A DNA stretch of 55,907 bases from an uncultured Lachnospiraceae bacterium (GTDB taxonomy: Bacteria > Bacillota > Clostridia > Lachnospirales > Lachnospiraceae), in assembly GCA_947644545.1 (NCBI GenBank), contig CANRZW010000024.1:1-55907 (forward strand), given 5' to 3'. A program made the position numbers and the translations under genes. The notes below the pieces were generated by a model, which had not been told where the DNA came from, did not search any database, and worked only from the letters and a program-made list of their open reading frames with translations. Position 1 is the stretch's first letter. Every line of letters begins with the position of its first letter. This document shows, piece after piece, positions 25,395 through 34,956 of this stretch.

Positions 25395-25521
25395 TTCCCA
25401 TATCACTGATTTGACTTTTGTGACCGCCGCCATCTTCCTTCACCGGACCACTTCCCTTTCTTTCACGCCCGCGTTGATTCTGATTCTGATTTTATCTTAT
25501 CTTAATACACCCGCATACCCT

Positions 25522-25547
25522 CTGCCGGAGACAACCGTCCCCGGCAG
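25522..25547. other. Hairpin downstream of the FtsX gene
   Basis: CTGCCGG and CCGGCAG (7 bp plus three inner pairs) form a stem followed by a T-run only on the plus strand, where no gene reads into it. It starts about 30 bases after the minus-strand FtsX stop and may protect that mRNA end. The rest of 25395-25576 shows no gene. Confidence 0.4.
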
Positions 25548-25576
25548 AACCTTTTTGCCAGATTCTTTGACATTCC

Positions 25577-28273
25577 TCACTCTTCCCGCAGTCTTTCCAC
25601 AATACTTTTCTTCCGCAGCTGTCTGTAGCAGATCACGGGCGCTACTGCCGCCACCAGCACAAGCACTGGCATCATGATCAGAAATGACCTGATCTGGAAC
25701 CGATACTCGAAGAACAGCAGCACGTTATTCAAGGCCCGCAGCGTCAGCCAGGAAAACAGGCTTCCCAGAAGAAGGCTGATGCCGCCGGCGATCGCGATAT
25801 AACTGATGCCCTCGCAGACCAGCGTTTTCAACAGCTGGTCATTGGTCATGCCGATACTCTGCAGCATGGCAAACTCCCGCTTCCTGGAAATGATCTGTGT
25901 CAGGATGGCATTGATAAAGTTCAGGATCCCGATCAGCGCGATCACCCCGGAAAGAGCAATTCCGATCGTTGCGATCACATTTATCATATTTTTAAATTCT
26001 TTCTGCAGCACTTCCTTCGTCAGATACCCCATCTCCGGATGCTGATCCGTATAGGCTTTGACCGCCGCTTCAAACGCCCTGCGCGCTTCCTCTTCTACCT
26101 GATAGGATACGGCAAAGCAGCTTGTGAAATCTGAAGCGTCGTATCTTCCATACCACCCGTCTCCCGCCGCATCTGACTCCTCGATCCCAAGTTCCGTTAA
26201 CGGAAGGATCAGGTCACAGGTATTACCCGCATATCTGTGCAGCCCCAGACTGGACGGAATCTTAACGATGGCCATCACCTCATATTCCTTCTGGGCGAGA
26301 TCTTCATACACAAAGTCTACGGTCTCCCCTGCCGAATCGGTAATCTCACGTGCCACCGAATCTTCTGTCGCCCACTCCACCGTCACCTTATCGCCCGGAT
26401 GATACAGATGTTCTTCCGGCGAAAGAAAGTCGCCCCCGAGGAACTGCGTCAACAGCACATAATCCCCCGTCCGGAATTTATCCGCATCGAACGTCCCGTC
26501 CAGAACCTGAATGTTGGCAAGCAGCGCCTCACTGTAACCATAACAAAAGCCATTCATCGAGCGTTCCCCCTGCAGCATCCGATTCAGATTATCCGTCTCG
26601 TGAATATTCTGCCTCAGGCGGCCTGCTGCCTGCAGGTTCTGCAGCTGCTCCAGTGCCTTGCCATCAATCTGCAGCCAGGTAGAGAAACGGGTCCACATTT
26701 CCTGCCGTCCCTCAATGCCCGCCTGTCCGTCAGCCAGCCGCAACAATTCCGGCGCAATCTTCACACCGCTCTTACCGGAGGTTGCTCCCGTGATATCGCT
26801 GCTGCCCAGCAGGAAATCACCCGCGATCCGCTGCTCGATAAAGCGGTCGATGCGGAAACTGCCCACAGCCGTCATGACCACCATCAGCAGAATGATACTT
26901 AAAGAGATCGCCATAACGACGACCGCCGTAGTGCGCCTGTTTCTCCCCAGATTGGAAAGCGCCATGGATAAGGCGCTGAACCGGCCGCCTTTTTTCTTCC
27001 TGGACCTTTTCTTCTTTTTCAAAGGTCCTCTGTCAGATGCGCCTTCCTGCGTATACCTGACCGCCTCGATGGGTGAGACACTTCCCGCGATCCTCCCCGG
27101 CTTCCGGCTGCTCAGGTAAACGGTAAAAGCGGAAAATCCGGCGCCGCATAACAGGATCCAGGGCTGAAACTGCAAAGTTACCTTCATACCGTCATAATCC
27201 GAAAAGCTGAGCATAAAGGGCAGTAAAAGTGCTCCGATCCCGTAGCCGGCTGCCAGACCGAGGGGAATACCGAACGCAGAAAGCATAAGCGCCTGCCGCC
27301 TGACCAGACGGCGGATCTGACTCTTCGTCGTACCGATCGTTTTTAACAGCCCGTAAAACCGGATATCGCTGATCACGGATATCTGAAAAATATTGTAGAT
27401 GATCAGATACCCCGTAACCAATATGACCGCCACCACACCGATCAGGATCAAAACCGTCATCGGATCCGCCGCCTCCAGACGGCTGCTCATATAAGCCCAG
27501 TTCACGCCGTAAGACAGCTCCGTTTCCGGATCATAACCGGCGTTCCTGATCACGGTCTCTATCTTCTCTTCCAGATTTCCCACATCGTCAAAGAAAAGAT
27601 TGCCCGCCAGCAGGCCTACACCCTTATCTTCCGGATGCTCCTTTCCCCAGTTCTGAAAATCTTCGTCCGTGAGAGTGCCCCGCAGTCCTGTCCAGTAACG
27701 CTCCGACAGGAAAATTTCACTCGCATGGCCGACCCCATCCCCCTGGTACCAGCCGCATACCTCAAATTCCTCCTCGATCATCTCTCCCATGAACCGAAAC
27801 CGCAGCGGGATCTTCTGCCCCAGCTCACAGGGCAGCCCCAGTTCCTCCAGAACAAAGGTATCCACAACGATCTCCTGCTCCGCTTCCGGCAGACATCCTT
27901 CTGCCAGTGTGATAAACATATCCGCCAGTATGTCCGCCTCCGGCAGATAGCGGATCTCCGTCTGTCGTTTCACGAAATTGTCTGCCGCGCCGATAAAAAT
28001 GTTATAGCTGCTCTTCTTCACAAGCGGATCTGCGATGACTTTCTCATACTGTTCCCTCGTCGCCGCCTTCAGCCCGGCGTGAAATTTCCCGCCGACCTCC
28101 CGCATGGTATGCTCCTGTGCCACCTGCATGGCCCCGCCGACCAGAGAAAAAGTCGCCGTAAAGAGGATACCCGTCAGGATGATCGCCAGTATTGCAAAGA
28201 GATTCCGCATACGATTATTTCTCAGGCTGCGGTTCGACAGCCTGCGGATGGATGCACCGTTGTTGTTTCTCAT
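25577..28273 (-). CDS. FtsX-type ABC transporter permease
   Basis: This 898-residue permease has one membrane helix at ~23-45 and a large extracellular domain. Three helices follow around 275-400, a second N-terminal-like helix lies near 450 and another large extracellular part follows. The last three helices carry the FtsX domain (VIATIGIALSGVIALIGILNFINAI, MLQSIGMTNDQL, and a final helix before CYRQLRKKSIVERLREE). This duplicated MacB/LolC-like layout is larger than BceB (~650 residues). It overlaps its ATPase gene by four bases. With the two-component system upstream it probably exports or detoxifies an envelope-active compound, such as an antimicrobial peptide. The substrate is not known. 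Confidence 0.88.
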   Translation of the reverse strand: MRNNNGASIRRLSNRSLRNNRMRNLFAILAIILTGILFTATFSLVGGAMQVAQEHTMREVGGKFHAGLKAATREQYEKVIADPLVKKSSYNIFIGAADNFVKRQTEIRYLPEADILADMFITLAEGCLPEAEQEIVVDTFVLEELGLPCELGQKIPLRFRFMGEMIEEEFEVCGWYQGDGVGHASEIFLSERYWTGLRGTLTDEDFQNWGKEHPEDKGVGLLAGNLFFDDVGNLEEKIETVIRNAGYDPETELSYGVNWAYMSSRLEAADPMTVLILIGVVAVILVTGYLIIYNIFQISVISDIRFYGLLKTIGTTKSQIRRLVRRQALMLSAFGIPLGLAAGYGIGALLLPFMLSFSDYDGMKVTLQFQPWILLCGAGFSAFTVYLSSRKPGRIAGSVSPIEAVRYTQEGASDRGPLKKKKRSRKKKGGRFSALSMALSNLGRNRRTTAVVVMAISLSIILLMVVMTAVGSFRIDRFIEQRIAGDFLLGSSDITGATSGKSGVKIAPELLRLADGQAGIEGRQEMWTRFSTWLQIDGKALEQLQNLQAAGRLRQNIHETDNLNRMLQGERSMNGFCYGYSEALLANIQVLDGTFDADKFRTGDYVLLTQFLGGDFLSPEEHLYHPGDKVTVEWATEDSVAREITDSAGETVDFVYEDLAQKEYEVMAIVKIPSSLGLHRYAGNTCDLILPLTELGIEESDAAGDGWYGRYDASDFTSCFAVSYQVEEEARRAFEAAVKAYTDQHPEMGYLTKEVLQKEFKNMINVIATIGIALSGVIALIGILNFINAILTQIISRKREFAMLQSIGMTNDQLLKTLVCEGISYIAIAGGISLLLGSLFSWLTLRALNNVLLFFEYRFQIRSFLIMMPVLVLVAAVAPVICYRQLRKKSIVERLREE

Positions 28274-29064
28274 AAGCGCACCTCCCCGTCTCTTCCGGCA
28301 GATGTCGGTTTCTTCGTGTTCATCATAGAGGCTGCTTTCCCGGAAGCATTCCGCTCTGCAGGCTGATCAGAACGGTTCGTCCGGTCCTTTCCCGAATGAT
28401 CCTCCACGATACGTCCGTCCTCGATATGGATCACCCTGTCGCAAAGCTGGGCCAGCGCCTCATTGTGCGTAATCATCACGATCGTCTGGTGGAACTGTTC
28501 TCCCGTCAGCTTCAAAAGCCCCAGCACTTCCTGTGTCGTCCTGCTGTCCAGATTACCGGTCGGTTCGTCGGCCAGGATGATGGCCGGCTTCGTCACCAGC
28601 GCTCTCGCGATGGCCACCCGCTGCTGCTGTCCGCCCGACAGCTGGCCCGGCAGATTATCGAGCTTATTCTCCAGGCCAAGCGTGTGGACGATATCCTTCA
28701 CAAATCCTTCGTCCACGCTGCGCCCGTCCAGCTCCAACGGCAGCACGATATTCTCATAGACGCTTAAGATCGGCACCAGATTATAACTCTGGAAGATAAA
28801 ACCGATCTGCCGCCTGCGGAATATGGTCAGCTCGTTCTCATTCAACTCGAAGATCTTCTTCCCTGCTACCGTGACCGTACCGCCGGTGGCATAGTCCAGC
28901 CCGCCCAGCATGTGCAGCAGCGTGGATTTCCCGGAACCGGAAGTGCCCACCACCGCCGCAAATTCTCCTTCCTCGATGGACAGATTGACGCCGTCCAGTG
29001 CTTTCACCTGAATATCGCCATTGCCATAATACTTCTTTAAGTCTCTGGTTTCCAATATTCTCAT
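28270..29064 (-). CDS. ABC transporter ATP-binding protein (MacB/LolD type)
   Basis: This 264-residue ATPase has Walker [10 protein letters not shown] (~40-48), the Q-loop region [10 protein letters not shown], the signature [15 protein letters not shown], Walker [13 protein letters not shown] and the H-loop MITHNEAL. It also has a C-terminal tail of about 30 polar residues. The [15 protein letters not shown] pattern is that of MacB/LolD/BceA ATPases that pair with FtsX permeases. AAGGAGG lies upstream of the ATG. It is the first gene of the pair, directly after the candidate regulated promoter at 29131-29214. Confidence 0.95.
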   Translation of the reverse strand: MRILETRDLKKYYGNGDIQVKALDGVNLSIEEGEFAAVVGTSGSGKSTLLHMLGGLDYATGGTVTVAGKKIFELNENELTIFRRRQIGFIFQSYNLVPILSVYENIVLPLELDGRSVDEGFVKDIVHTLGLENKLDNLPGQLSGGQQQRVAIARALVTKPAIILADEPTGNLDSRTTQEVLGLLKLTGEQFHQTIVMITHNEALAQLCDRVIHIEDGRIVEDHSGKDRTNRSDQPAERNASGKAASMMNTKKPTSAGRDGEVRL

Positions 29065-29130
29065 GTAATTCCTTTCCTCCTTATCGTCTTACCTCCAACT
29101 TATCGTGTTGTCTGAAAGAATCGTTCCTGT

Positions 29131-29214
29131 ATTATAAGTTTTACAAGTTTATTCTATCAGACCTTTCTTACAGCACGCTGACAGAACGAAGGAAAGGATG
29201 TGACAATTTTGTCA
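29131..29214 (-). promoter_or_regulatory. Activated promoter with BceR-like inverted repeat
   Basis: On the minus strand a TATAAT -10 lies at 29136-29131 with no good -35. About 65 bases further upstream is the inverted repeat TGACA-N4-TGTCA (29201-29214). BceR-like regulators are known to bind TNACA-N4-TGTAA-like repeats at about -80 of transporter promoters. The missing -35 fits activator dependence. The region 29215-29353 contains no further gene. Confidence 0.5.
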
Positions 29215-29353
29215 GAACAAAATAAACCGAACAGACTTTGATTCGGTATTTATTTCTTGCAGAGAGACAGGCATATGTTACGACAGAGCGTCGAAAGAAC
29301 ATCGATGCAGGATTTTGATTTTATAACAGGCTCCCTGTAAAAAGCCGCAGGGC

Positions 29354-30322
29354 TCATGCATTCAACAAAAACATCGAAAAGCGGCTCCCCTGCCCCACTC
29401 TGGACGCCACCGTGATATACCCTTTCTCCTGCTGTACGATCAGCTGCGCCAGATAAAGCCCCAGCCCGCTGCCCTCCTGCTGTTCCACCGTCCCGCTGCG
29501 GTAAAAACGCTTAAAGATCAGGTTATATTCCTTCTCAGAAATACCGATCCCCTCATCGGCGATGGTGATCTTCGTATACAGATCCAGCCTCGTCACACTC
29601 ACGTGGATGCTGCTGTGCGTGGGTGAATATTTGATAGCATTTTCCAGAATATTGGCCAGCGCTTCCGCAGTCCATTTCGGATTGTGGATCAGGTTAAAGT
29701 CCTGAAATTCCTCCACCGCCAGTGCAATGTCCTTCGCCGCCGCCTGCCCGAAGACATGCCCCAGGGAGCGCGCGATCGTCTCCTTGATCCCTGCTGCCTC
29801 CACAGGAAACCGGATCATCCCGTTTTCCAGCCGGGAAGCCTTTAAGAGACTGGCCATCAACCACTGCATCTTATCTGCCTGACTTTTCACATGCAGCAGA
29901 AATTCCCGCCGTTTGGCTTCGTCCCCGCTGATTGCCGTATCCTGCAAAAGCTCCGTATCCATGACGATATTTGCCAGCGGTGTTTTCAGCTGATGGGACA
30001 GATCGGAGAGCAGTTCCATGATCTGATCCTTCTCCCCCACCGCCTGCTCTTCCCGAAACCGGGCATCCGTTACAATACGCCGCAGCTGACTGACGATCCT
30101 GGATTCCCTTGTCTCCTGAATATCCACAGCAACCGGCATGCCACGTCTCTCACCGTCCGGACTGCTCCGCTGAAAGCTGTCCAGAATCCGGTCCATCTTC
30201 CGCCACTGCCGCATAAAGTAAGAGACGCTCACGGCAAGCACAGCCAGGCACAATACCAGACAGACCGCCAGAATCCAGATTACCGTCTGCTCTGCCAGAG
30301 CCGGCCCTGCCGTCCCCATCAT
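29354..30322 (-). CDS. Sensor histidine kinase of the ABC detoxification module
   Basis: This kinase of about 322 residues has a hydrophobic N-terminal segment (VIWILAVCLVLCLAVLAVSV) and no evident extracellular sensor domain. The H-box is LLSDLSHQLKTPLANI, the N-box LANILENAIKYS, and DEGIGIS and GSGLGLYLAQL mark the ATP site. The lack of a sensor domain suggests that it is informed by the neighbouring transporter or acts within the membrane. The ATG at 30322 overlaps the regulator stop (ATGA-type) with GGAGGAG upstream. Confidence 0.9.
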   Translation of the reverse strand: MMGTAGPALAEQTVIWILAVCLVLCLAVLAVSVSYFMRQWRKMDRILDSFQRSSPDGERRGMPVAVDIQETRESRIVSQLRRIVTDARFREEQAVGEKDQIMELLSDLSHQLKTPLANIVMDTELLQDTAISGDEAKRREFLLHVKSQADKMQWLMASLLKASRLENGMIRFPVEAAGIKETIARSLGHVFGQAAAKDIALAVEEFQDFNLIHNPKWTAEALANILENAIKYSPTHSSIHVSVTRLDLYTKITIADEGIGISEKEYNLIFKRFYRSGTVEQQEGSGLGLYLAQLIVQQEKGYITVASRVGQGSRFSMFLLNA

Positions 30323-31002
30323 GCCTTCTCCTCCCACAGATACCCGATGCCCTGGATTGTGCGGATATGATCGCCGCCCAGCTTCCTGCGCAGGCGGCTG
30401 ATGTTGACGGACAGCGTATTTTCTTCCACATAATTTCCGTCGATATCCCACACCCGCTGCAGGATCTGCTCTTTTAGAAGGGCACGGTTCTTATTCTCCA
30501 TAAAAAACTGCAGCAGCCGAAACTCCGTCATACTCAGGTCCAGTTCTTCCCCCTGGCTAAAAGCCCGGAAAGTCCGCAGATCCAGCGTCACATCCCCGGA
30601 CGTAATCGTCGTCTGCGCCGCTTTGTTCCGCTCCCCCTTCCTGCGCAGGATATTCTGCAGTCTGATCTTCAAGACGGAGACCGAGAAAGGCTTCGTGATA
30701 TAATCGTCGGCCCCATTCGTCAGACCCATGATCTCATCCGTCTCCAGATCACGCGCCGTCAACATCAGGATTACTGTCTCCCCCTCTGCCCCGGACCGCT
30801 GACGCACCTTTTTACAGAAATCAAGGCCGTCGCCGTCGGGCAGGTTTAAGTCCAAGATAACGGCATCCGGCTTTTCCTGCACAAAAAACGTCTCCCCTTC
30901 GCGCAGTGTACGCGCACTCACCACCGCATATCCCTCCTGCTCCATTGCAAAGGATATGCCGCGGTTTAAACCGGCATCGTCTTCTATGATCAATAGCTTC
31001 AT
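30319..31002 (-). CDS. OmpR family response regulator of the ABC module
   Basis: This 227-residue regulator has a receiver domain (phospho-acceptor Asp51 in AVILDLNLPDG) and a winged-helix C-terminal domain (DLSMTEFRLLQFFMENKN and RTIQGIGYLWEE). The ATG at 31002 has GGAGG seven bases upstream. It overlaps the kinase gene and probably activates the ATPase/FtsX operon about 300 bases downstream of the kinase, through the repeat at 29201-29214. Confidence 0.94.
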   Translation of the reverse strand: MKLLIIEDDAGLNRGISFAMEQEGYAVVSARTLREGETFFVQEKPDAVILDLNLPDGDGLDFCKKVRQRSGAEGETVILMLTARDLETDEIMGLTNGADDYITKPFSVSVLKIRLQNILRRKGERNKAAQTTITSGDVTLDLRTFRAFSQGEELDLSMTEFRLLQFFMENKNRALLKEQILQRVWDIDGNYVEENTLSVNISRLRRKLGGDHIRTIQGIGYLWEEKA

Positions 31003-31040
31003 CCACAAACCTCCTGCATCGTTCTCTCTCCTGCCTGTCT

Positions 31041-32225
31041 CTATAAGGCGGCAAATGCCTGTTCCAGGTCAGCAATCAGATTCTCCTCCCCTTCCAGGCC
31101 GCAATGAATCCTGATCAGATTCTGTGCCCCTCCAAGCCAAGCCGTTTCCTCCTCGGACGCTCTCGCGAAAGGCATGGTCACCAGGCTCTCGAAGCCGCCC
31201 CAGCTCACCCCGATCTTGAAGACGGAAAGGGACTGGCAGAACCGTTTCGCCTGCTCCACCGAACAGTCAGGCTCAAAGCTCATAAGGCCGCAGTTACCCC
31301 GCTGCTGCTTTTGCATCAGATCATGCTGCGGGAAGGAGGACAGTCCCGGATAATGCACCCTTTTCACCTGTGGATGCTTCTCCAGATATGCCGCCACGGC
31401 CATGGCTGTCTTCTCATGCTGCCGCAGACGCACCTCCAGCGTGCGGATACCGCGGATGCCCAGCCAGGCTTCCATCGGTCCTAAAATACCGCCGTACAGT
31501 TCCCGCATCAGGGACAGCTTCTCAATCAGCTCCTTATCCTTCGCCACCAGCACCCCGCCGATAATATCACTGTGGCCGCCGATATACTTGGACATGGTGT
31601 GCATAACCAGATCTACCCCCAGATCAAGCGGATTCTGGAAAACCGGCGTGCAGTAGGAATTGTCGATATAAACCCTTGCCTGATGTGTGCCTGCTATGGC
31701 TGACACGCCCCGGATATCCTGCAGCGTCATCATAATGGAAGAAGGACTCTCCAGCACTACCAGATCCGTATCGTCCGTAACAGCCTCCTCGAACTCTTCC
31801 AGAGTGTCGCCCTTGACAAAGGTGATCCGCATCTGGAAATGCTCCGTGCAGTACTGTGTCAGGAAAGTCTTAAGCGGCCCGTACACATTGCGTACACAGA
31901 CAATATGGGAACCGGTGCGGCATACCGACATCACCGCCGTCGTGGCTGCCGCCATCCCCGAGGAGAACACAAAGGCCCTCTCGCCATGTTCCAACGCCGC
32001 GATCTTATCCTCCAGAATACGGACGGTAGGATTCTGAACTCTTCCGTAACAATACACATTCCTGTCCGTCTTGTCGCTGTCATAATAATCGTCAATGGTG
32101 GGAAACACATTCAGTGAATTGAGGAAAACAGGCGGTACGATGGCATTGTAATAATGCTCATACTCCTCGCCGTAGTGTGTCTCAATCAGTTTCGGGTCCT
32201 TTAAATACTCTTTTTGGTCTGCCAT
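31041..32225 (-). CDS. Cys/Met metabolism PLP-dependent enzyme (trans-sulfuration family)
   Basis: This 394-residue cytoplasmic enzyme belongs to the cystathionine gamma-synthase / methionine gamma-lyase fold. It shows YGRVQNPTVRILEDKIAALE near the N-terminus, FSSGMAAATTAVMS binding the PLP phosphate, VYIDNSYCTPVFQNPLDLG with the pyridine-binding Asp, and the Schiff-base Lys in MSKYIGGHSDIIGG. The C-terminal half has FKIGVSWGGFESL. Whether it makes cystathionine, lyses methionine or lyses cystathionine cannot be decided from these motifs. It lies upstream of the response regulator on the same strand with a 38-base gap, and a role in that system is not expected. Confidence 0.9.
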   Translation of the reverse strand: MADQKEYLKDPKLIETHYGEEYEHYYNAIVPPVFLNSLNVFPTIDDYYDSDKTDRNVYCYGRVQNPTVRILEDKIAALEHGERAFVFSSGMAAATTAVMSVCRTGSHIVCVRNVYGPLKTFLTQYCTEHFQMRITFVKGDTLEEFEEAVTDDTDLVVLESPSSIMMTLQDIRGVSAIAGTHQARVYIDNSYCTPVFQNPLDLGVDLVMHTMSKYIGGHSDIIGGVLVAKDKELIEKLSLMRELYGGILGPMEAWLGIRGIRTLEVRLRQHEKTAMAVAAYLEKHPQVKRVHYPGLSSFPQHDLMQKQQRGNCGLMSFEPDCSVEQAKRFCQSLSVFKIGVSWGGFESLVTMPFARASEEETAWLGGAQNLIRIHCGLEGEENLIADLEQAFAAL

Positions 32226-32659
32226 CGTCTCTCTGCTCCTTTTCTTTCTCTTTTCAGAACAATTCTTTGCTTTGAACTTTTCGCTTCTTATTTGAAAAAT
32301 ATTTGCACATCGTCAAAGTTTACTCTATAATAACAAACTAGAAGCGATCAAATCAAGACAACTTGTCACAAAAGCTAATAACCAAACGGCTGTCCATCTT
32401 ATGCCGCATACGGCATTGTTTTCATCTGTTAACTTCTATCTTAAGAATACTGTCGGAAATATATTTTCTGTAAGGACGATCTCTGACTTTCCTGAATAAC
32501 CGAGGCTGAATATTGAGTGCCCTCCGGAAATCATTCCCGAACATAATGATTCATTTGTATGATCTGCTGATTCGCATCTTCGGAGCAATCGGGGTGGCAT
32601 ACGACCCAAAAATATTGTAGACTATGTAGTAGAAGATACCAATACCAACCAACAGGAGT
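32226..32659. other. Divergent intergenic region (PLP enzyme / MATE exporter)
   Basis: This stretch of 434 bases separates two divergent genes and holds no convincing ORF. On the minus strand TTGATC-N16-TATAGA around 32320-32350 is a possible promoter for the PLP enzyme. On the plus strand the long MATE leader contains a small hairpin (GCCGCATACGGC, near 32402). I recognise no known riboswitch. Confidence 0.4.
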
Positions 32660-34018
32660 ATGCAAAAGACCATGGAACCTCTATTTTCCGGTAAAGACTT
32701 ACGAAAACTGATTATACCGCTGATCTTCGAACAGGCGCTGGCTATCACGGTAGGCATGGCCGATACCATGATGATCTCCTCCGTAGGGGAGGCCGCAGTA
32801 TCCGGCGTCTCGCTTGTCGATATGATCAATATCCTGATGTTCAATATCATGGCGGCACTTGCTACGGGCGGCGCCGTGGTGACTTCCCAGTGTCTGGGCG
32901 CCAGGCACAAAGAGGATGCCAGACGATCCGCCAAACAACTTCTGTATACCGTCATCTTTGCAGGCATGTTGATCGGCCTGATCGTCGTTCTGCTCAGAAG
33001 ACCCATGCTGCATCTGTTTTTCGGCAGCATCGAGGCGGACGTTATGGAGAATGCGCTGATCTATCTGACGATCTCGGCCTTCTCCTTCCCGTTCCTTGCA
33101 GTATACAATGCCTGCGCAGCGCTGTTCCGCTCCATGGGCAATTCCCAGATCACGCTGAAAGTCTCTATCCTGATCAATCTGATCAACATAGTCGGGAATG
33201 CCGTCTGTATCTTCGGCCTCCATATGGGTGCCGCCGGTGTGGCTATCCCTTCCCTGATCTCCAGAGCCGTCGGCAGCGTCGTTCTCTATATCCTGCTGCG
33301 CAATCCGGCGCTGGACATCTGCTTTGTGAAAGAACCTTTCCACCTGGATCTGGGCATGGTGAAGAAGATCCTCTACATCGGCATCCCAAGCGGTGTGGAG
33401 AACGGCATCTTCCAGCTTGGCCGTGTGCTCGTAGTGAGCATCATCTCCGGTTTCGGCACCGTGCAGATCGCCGCCAACGGCGTAGCCAATAACATAGACA
33501 GCGTGGGCATCCTTGTGGGGCAGGCCGTCAATCTGGCTATGATCACCGTTATCGGCCAGTGCGTGGGCGCCGGCGACGAAAAGCAGGTGCGCCTCTATAC
33601 CAGGAAGCTGATCGTCATGGCCTACCTGCCGACCATCGCGCTGAACAGCGTTCTCTTCCTGATCCTCAATCCGATCCTTAATTTGTATGGACTGAGCGCG
33701 GAAACAACACAGCTGGCGAAGATTCTTGTTTTCATCCACAACGGCTGTGCCTGTTTCCTCTGGCCGTTGTCCTTCACCCTGCCCAATATGCTCAGGGCCT
33801 GCAACGATGTACGCTACACCATGATTGTTTCCATCGCCTCCATGTTCATCTTCCGCATCGGTTTCAGCTACCTGATCGGCGTACAGATGGGCTATGGCGC
33901 TATCGGCGTGTGGATCGCCATGGTCTTGGACTGGCTCTGCCGGATCACCTGCTTTCTGCTGCGATATCTGCACGGGAAATGGCGGCAGATGGCGGGCCTG
34001 CAGGTCAGCGATACCTAA
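32660..34018 (+). CDS. MATE family efflux transporter
   Basis: This 452-residue polytopic membrane protein has twelve predicted helices in two related halves. The MATE N-terminal pattern is LIIPLIFEQALAITVGMADTMMIS, then GGAVVTSQCLGA and, in the second half, ISGFGTVQIAANGVANNIDS. Such pumps exchange Na+ or H+ for cationic drugs or metabolites. The first ATG has AGGAG almost touching it, while a second ATG at 32672 has AGGAG 13 bases away, so the exact start is uncertain by four residues. It converges on the CmpB-like gene. The substrate is unknown. Confidence 0.93.
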   Translation: MQKTMEPLFSGKDLRKLIIPLIFEQALAITVGMADTMMISSVGEAAVSGVSLVDMINILMFNIMAALATGGAVVTSQCLGARHKEDARRSAKQLLYTVIFAGMLIGLIVVLLRRPMLHLFFGSIEADVMENALIYLTISAFSFPFLAVYNACAALFRSMGNSQITLKVSILINLINIVGNAVCIFGLHMGAAGVAIPSLISRAVGSVVLYILLRNPALDICFVKEPFHLDLGMVKKILYIGIPSGVENGIFQLGRVLVVSIISGFGTVQIAANGVANNIDSVGILVGQAVNLAMITVIGQCVGAGDEKQVRLYTRKLIVMAYLPTIALNSVLFLILNPILNLYGLSAETTQLAKILVFIHNGCACFLWPLSFTLPNMLRACNDVRYTMIVSIASMFIFRIGFSYLIGVQMGYGAIGVWIAMVLDWLCRITCFLLRYLHGKWRQMAGLQVSDT

Positions 34019-34066
34019 TCCCGGCCCATGGACAGATACTGCCGTAGGTCACTGGTCTGCCGCAGA

Positions 34067-34630
34067 TTATCTGTACGTAATCCCGGCTCCCACATGCGGC
34101 CACATGGCGCTGTACGCCGCATCCGCCGCAAAAAGCACGAGCACAAGCAGTCCCACTCCCGTCTGAACCCTCCGGGGAATCCTGCAATACAGGGAATAGA
34201 AAAGGGGACTGACCAGCCAAATCAACAGCAGCCCGCCTACGCCGAACAGAATCGCACTGTACAGACAGATTCTGCCCCGCAGATTCCAAGGCACGGCGCT
34301 GTAGTCCCACCACTTGACTCCCCAGGTCAATTCCAGATACCACCCTGTCAGATATTCCAATGCAGTGCACACGATCATGGACGACACAAACGTCAGCACC
34401 GGTCTGTCACGCCATCTGTGAAACAACGCTTCCAGCAGAACACCGCCCATTCCGTAGATCGGCAGCCACGGTCCGGTCAGGAAACCGCGATTGACATAGG
34501 CGTCTTCCCTGAAAAGATAAAGAAATCCCTCCCACAGCCACCCAAAACCCGCTAACAGGAAGAACAGCCAGACATAGAAGAAAAAATCAATGCCGGCCCG
34601 TTTACATTGTCCTCTAAACTGCAGTCTCAT
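34067..34630 (-). CDS. CmpB-like putative ABC-transporter membrane protein (PF06541 type)
   Basis: This 187-residue membrane protein has about five hydrophobic segments and the family pattern FGWLWEGFLYLF near the N-terminus, GFLTGPWLPIYGMGGVLLE, and ALEYLTGWYLELTWGVKWWDYS with NLRGRICL. These are the conserved blocks of the small family annotated as putative ABC-transporter type IV. Its role is not known. GAGGTGAGG precedes the ATG. It is transcribed alone. Confidence 0.82.
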   Translation of the reverse strand: MRLQFRGQCKRAGIDFFFYVWLFFLLAGFGWLWEGFLYLFREDAYVNRGFLTGPWLPIYGMGGVLLEALFHRWRDRPVLTFVSSMIVCTALEYLTGWYLELTWGVKWWDYSAVPWNLRGRICLYSAILFGVGGLLLIWLVSPLFYSLYCRIPRRVQTGVGLLVLVLFAADAAYSAMWPHVGAGITYR

Positions 34631-34956
34631 AACCTCACCTCATTTCCCATTTCCCATTATCAATCATCATAAGCACAGACAGAATCGATCCTGATTCATG
34701 ATACCGGTAGTATTGCCAGATCTTTCCCAACAGATACTAAAAATTGTATCAGGCTGTCATTCCCGCATTCGACCAATATAGTCAATCGGTTGGATTATGT
34801 TATGTGATTCATCTGGTATGGTCATAAAATCTTAAATTGGCACTTTTCATCATACCATTTCTGCATATAATTCATACTATAGCAGATGACAGATCCATCT
34901 ACCTTGTGCTATATCCTCCGGAGATACATCCACTAATAAAGAAATGAGGTATCATC
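34631..34956. other. Intergenic leader before the ECF S-component gene
   Basis: The 326 bases between divergent genes contain no ORF worth calling. A TATAAT at about 34866 is preceded by a poor -35. The leader ends with GAGG before the S-component ATG. S-component genes often have vitamin riboswitches, but I could not recognise a known consensus (TPP, FMN, THF or preQ1) here. Confidence 0.35.

Noticed and set aside
32699..33973. 424-codon ORF antisense to the MATE gene
   Set aside because: Highly acidic, His/Gln-rich product with no hydrophobic core, as expected from the complement of a membrane-protein gene.
34031..34076. Terminator between the convergent MATE and CmpB-like genes
   Set aside because: An imperfect ACAGATA...ATCTGT inverted repeat exists but has no T-run on either strand and overlaps the CmpB-like stop codon.
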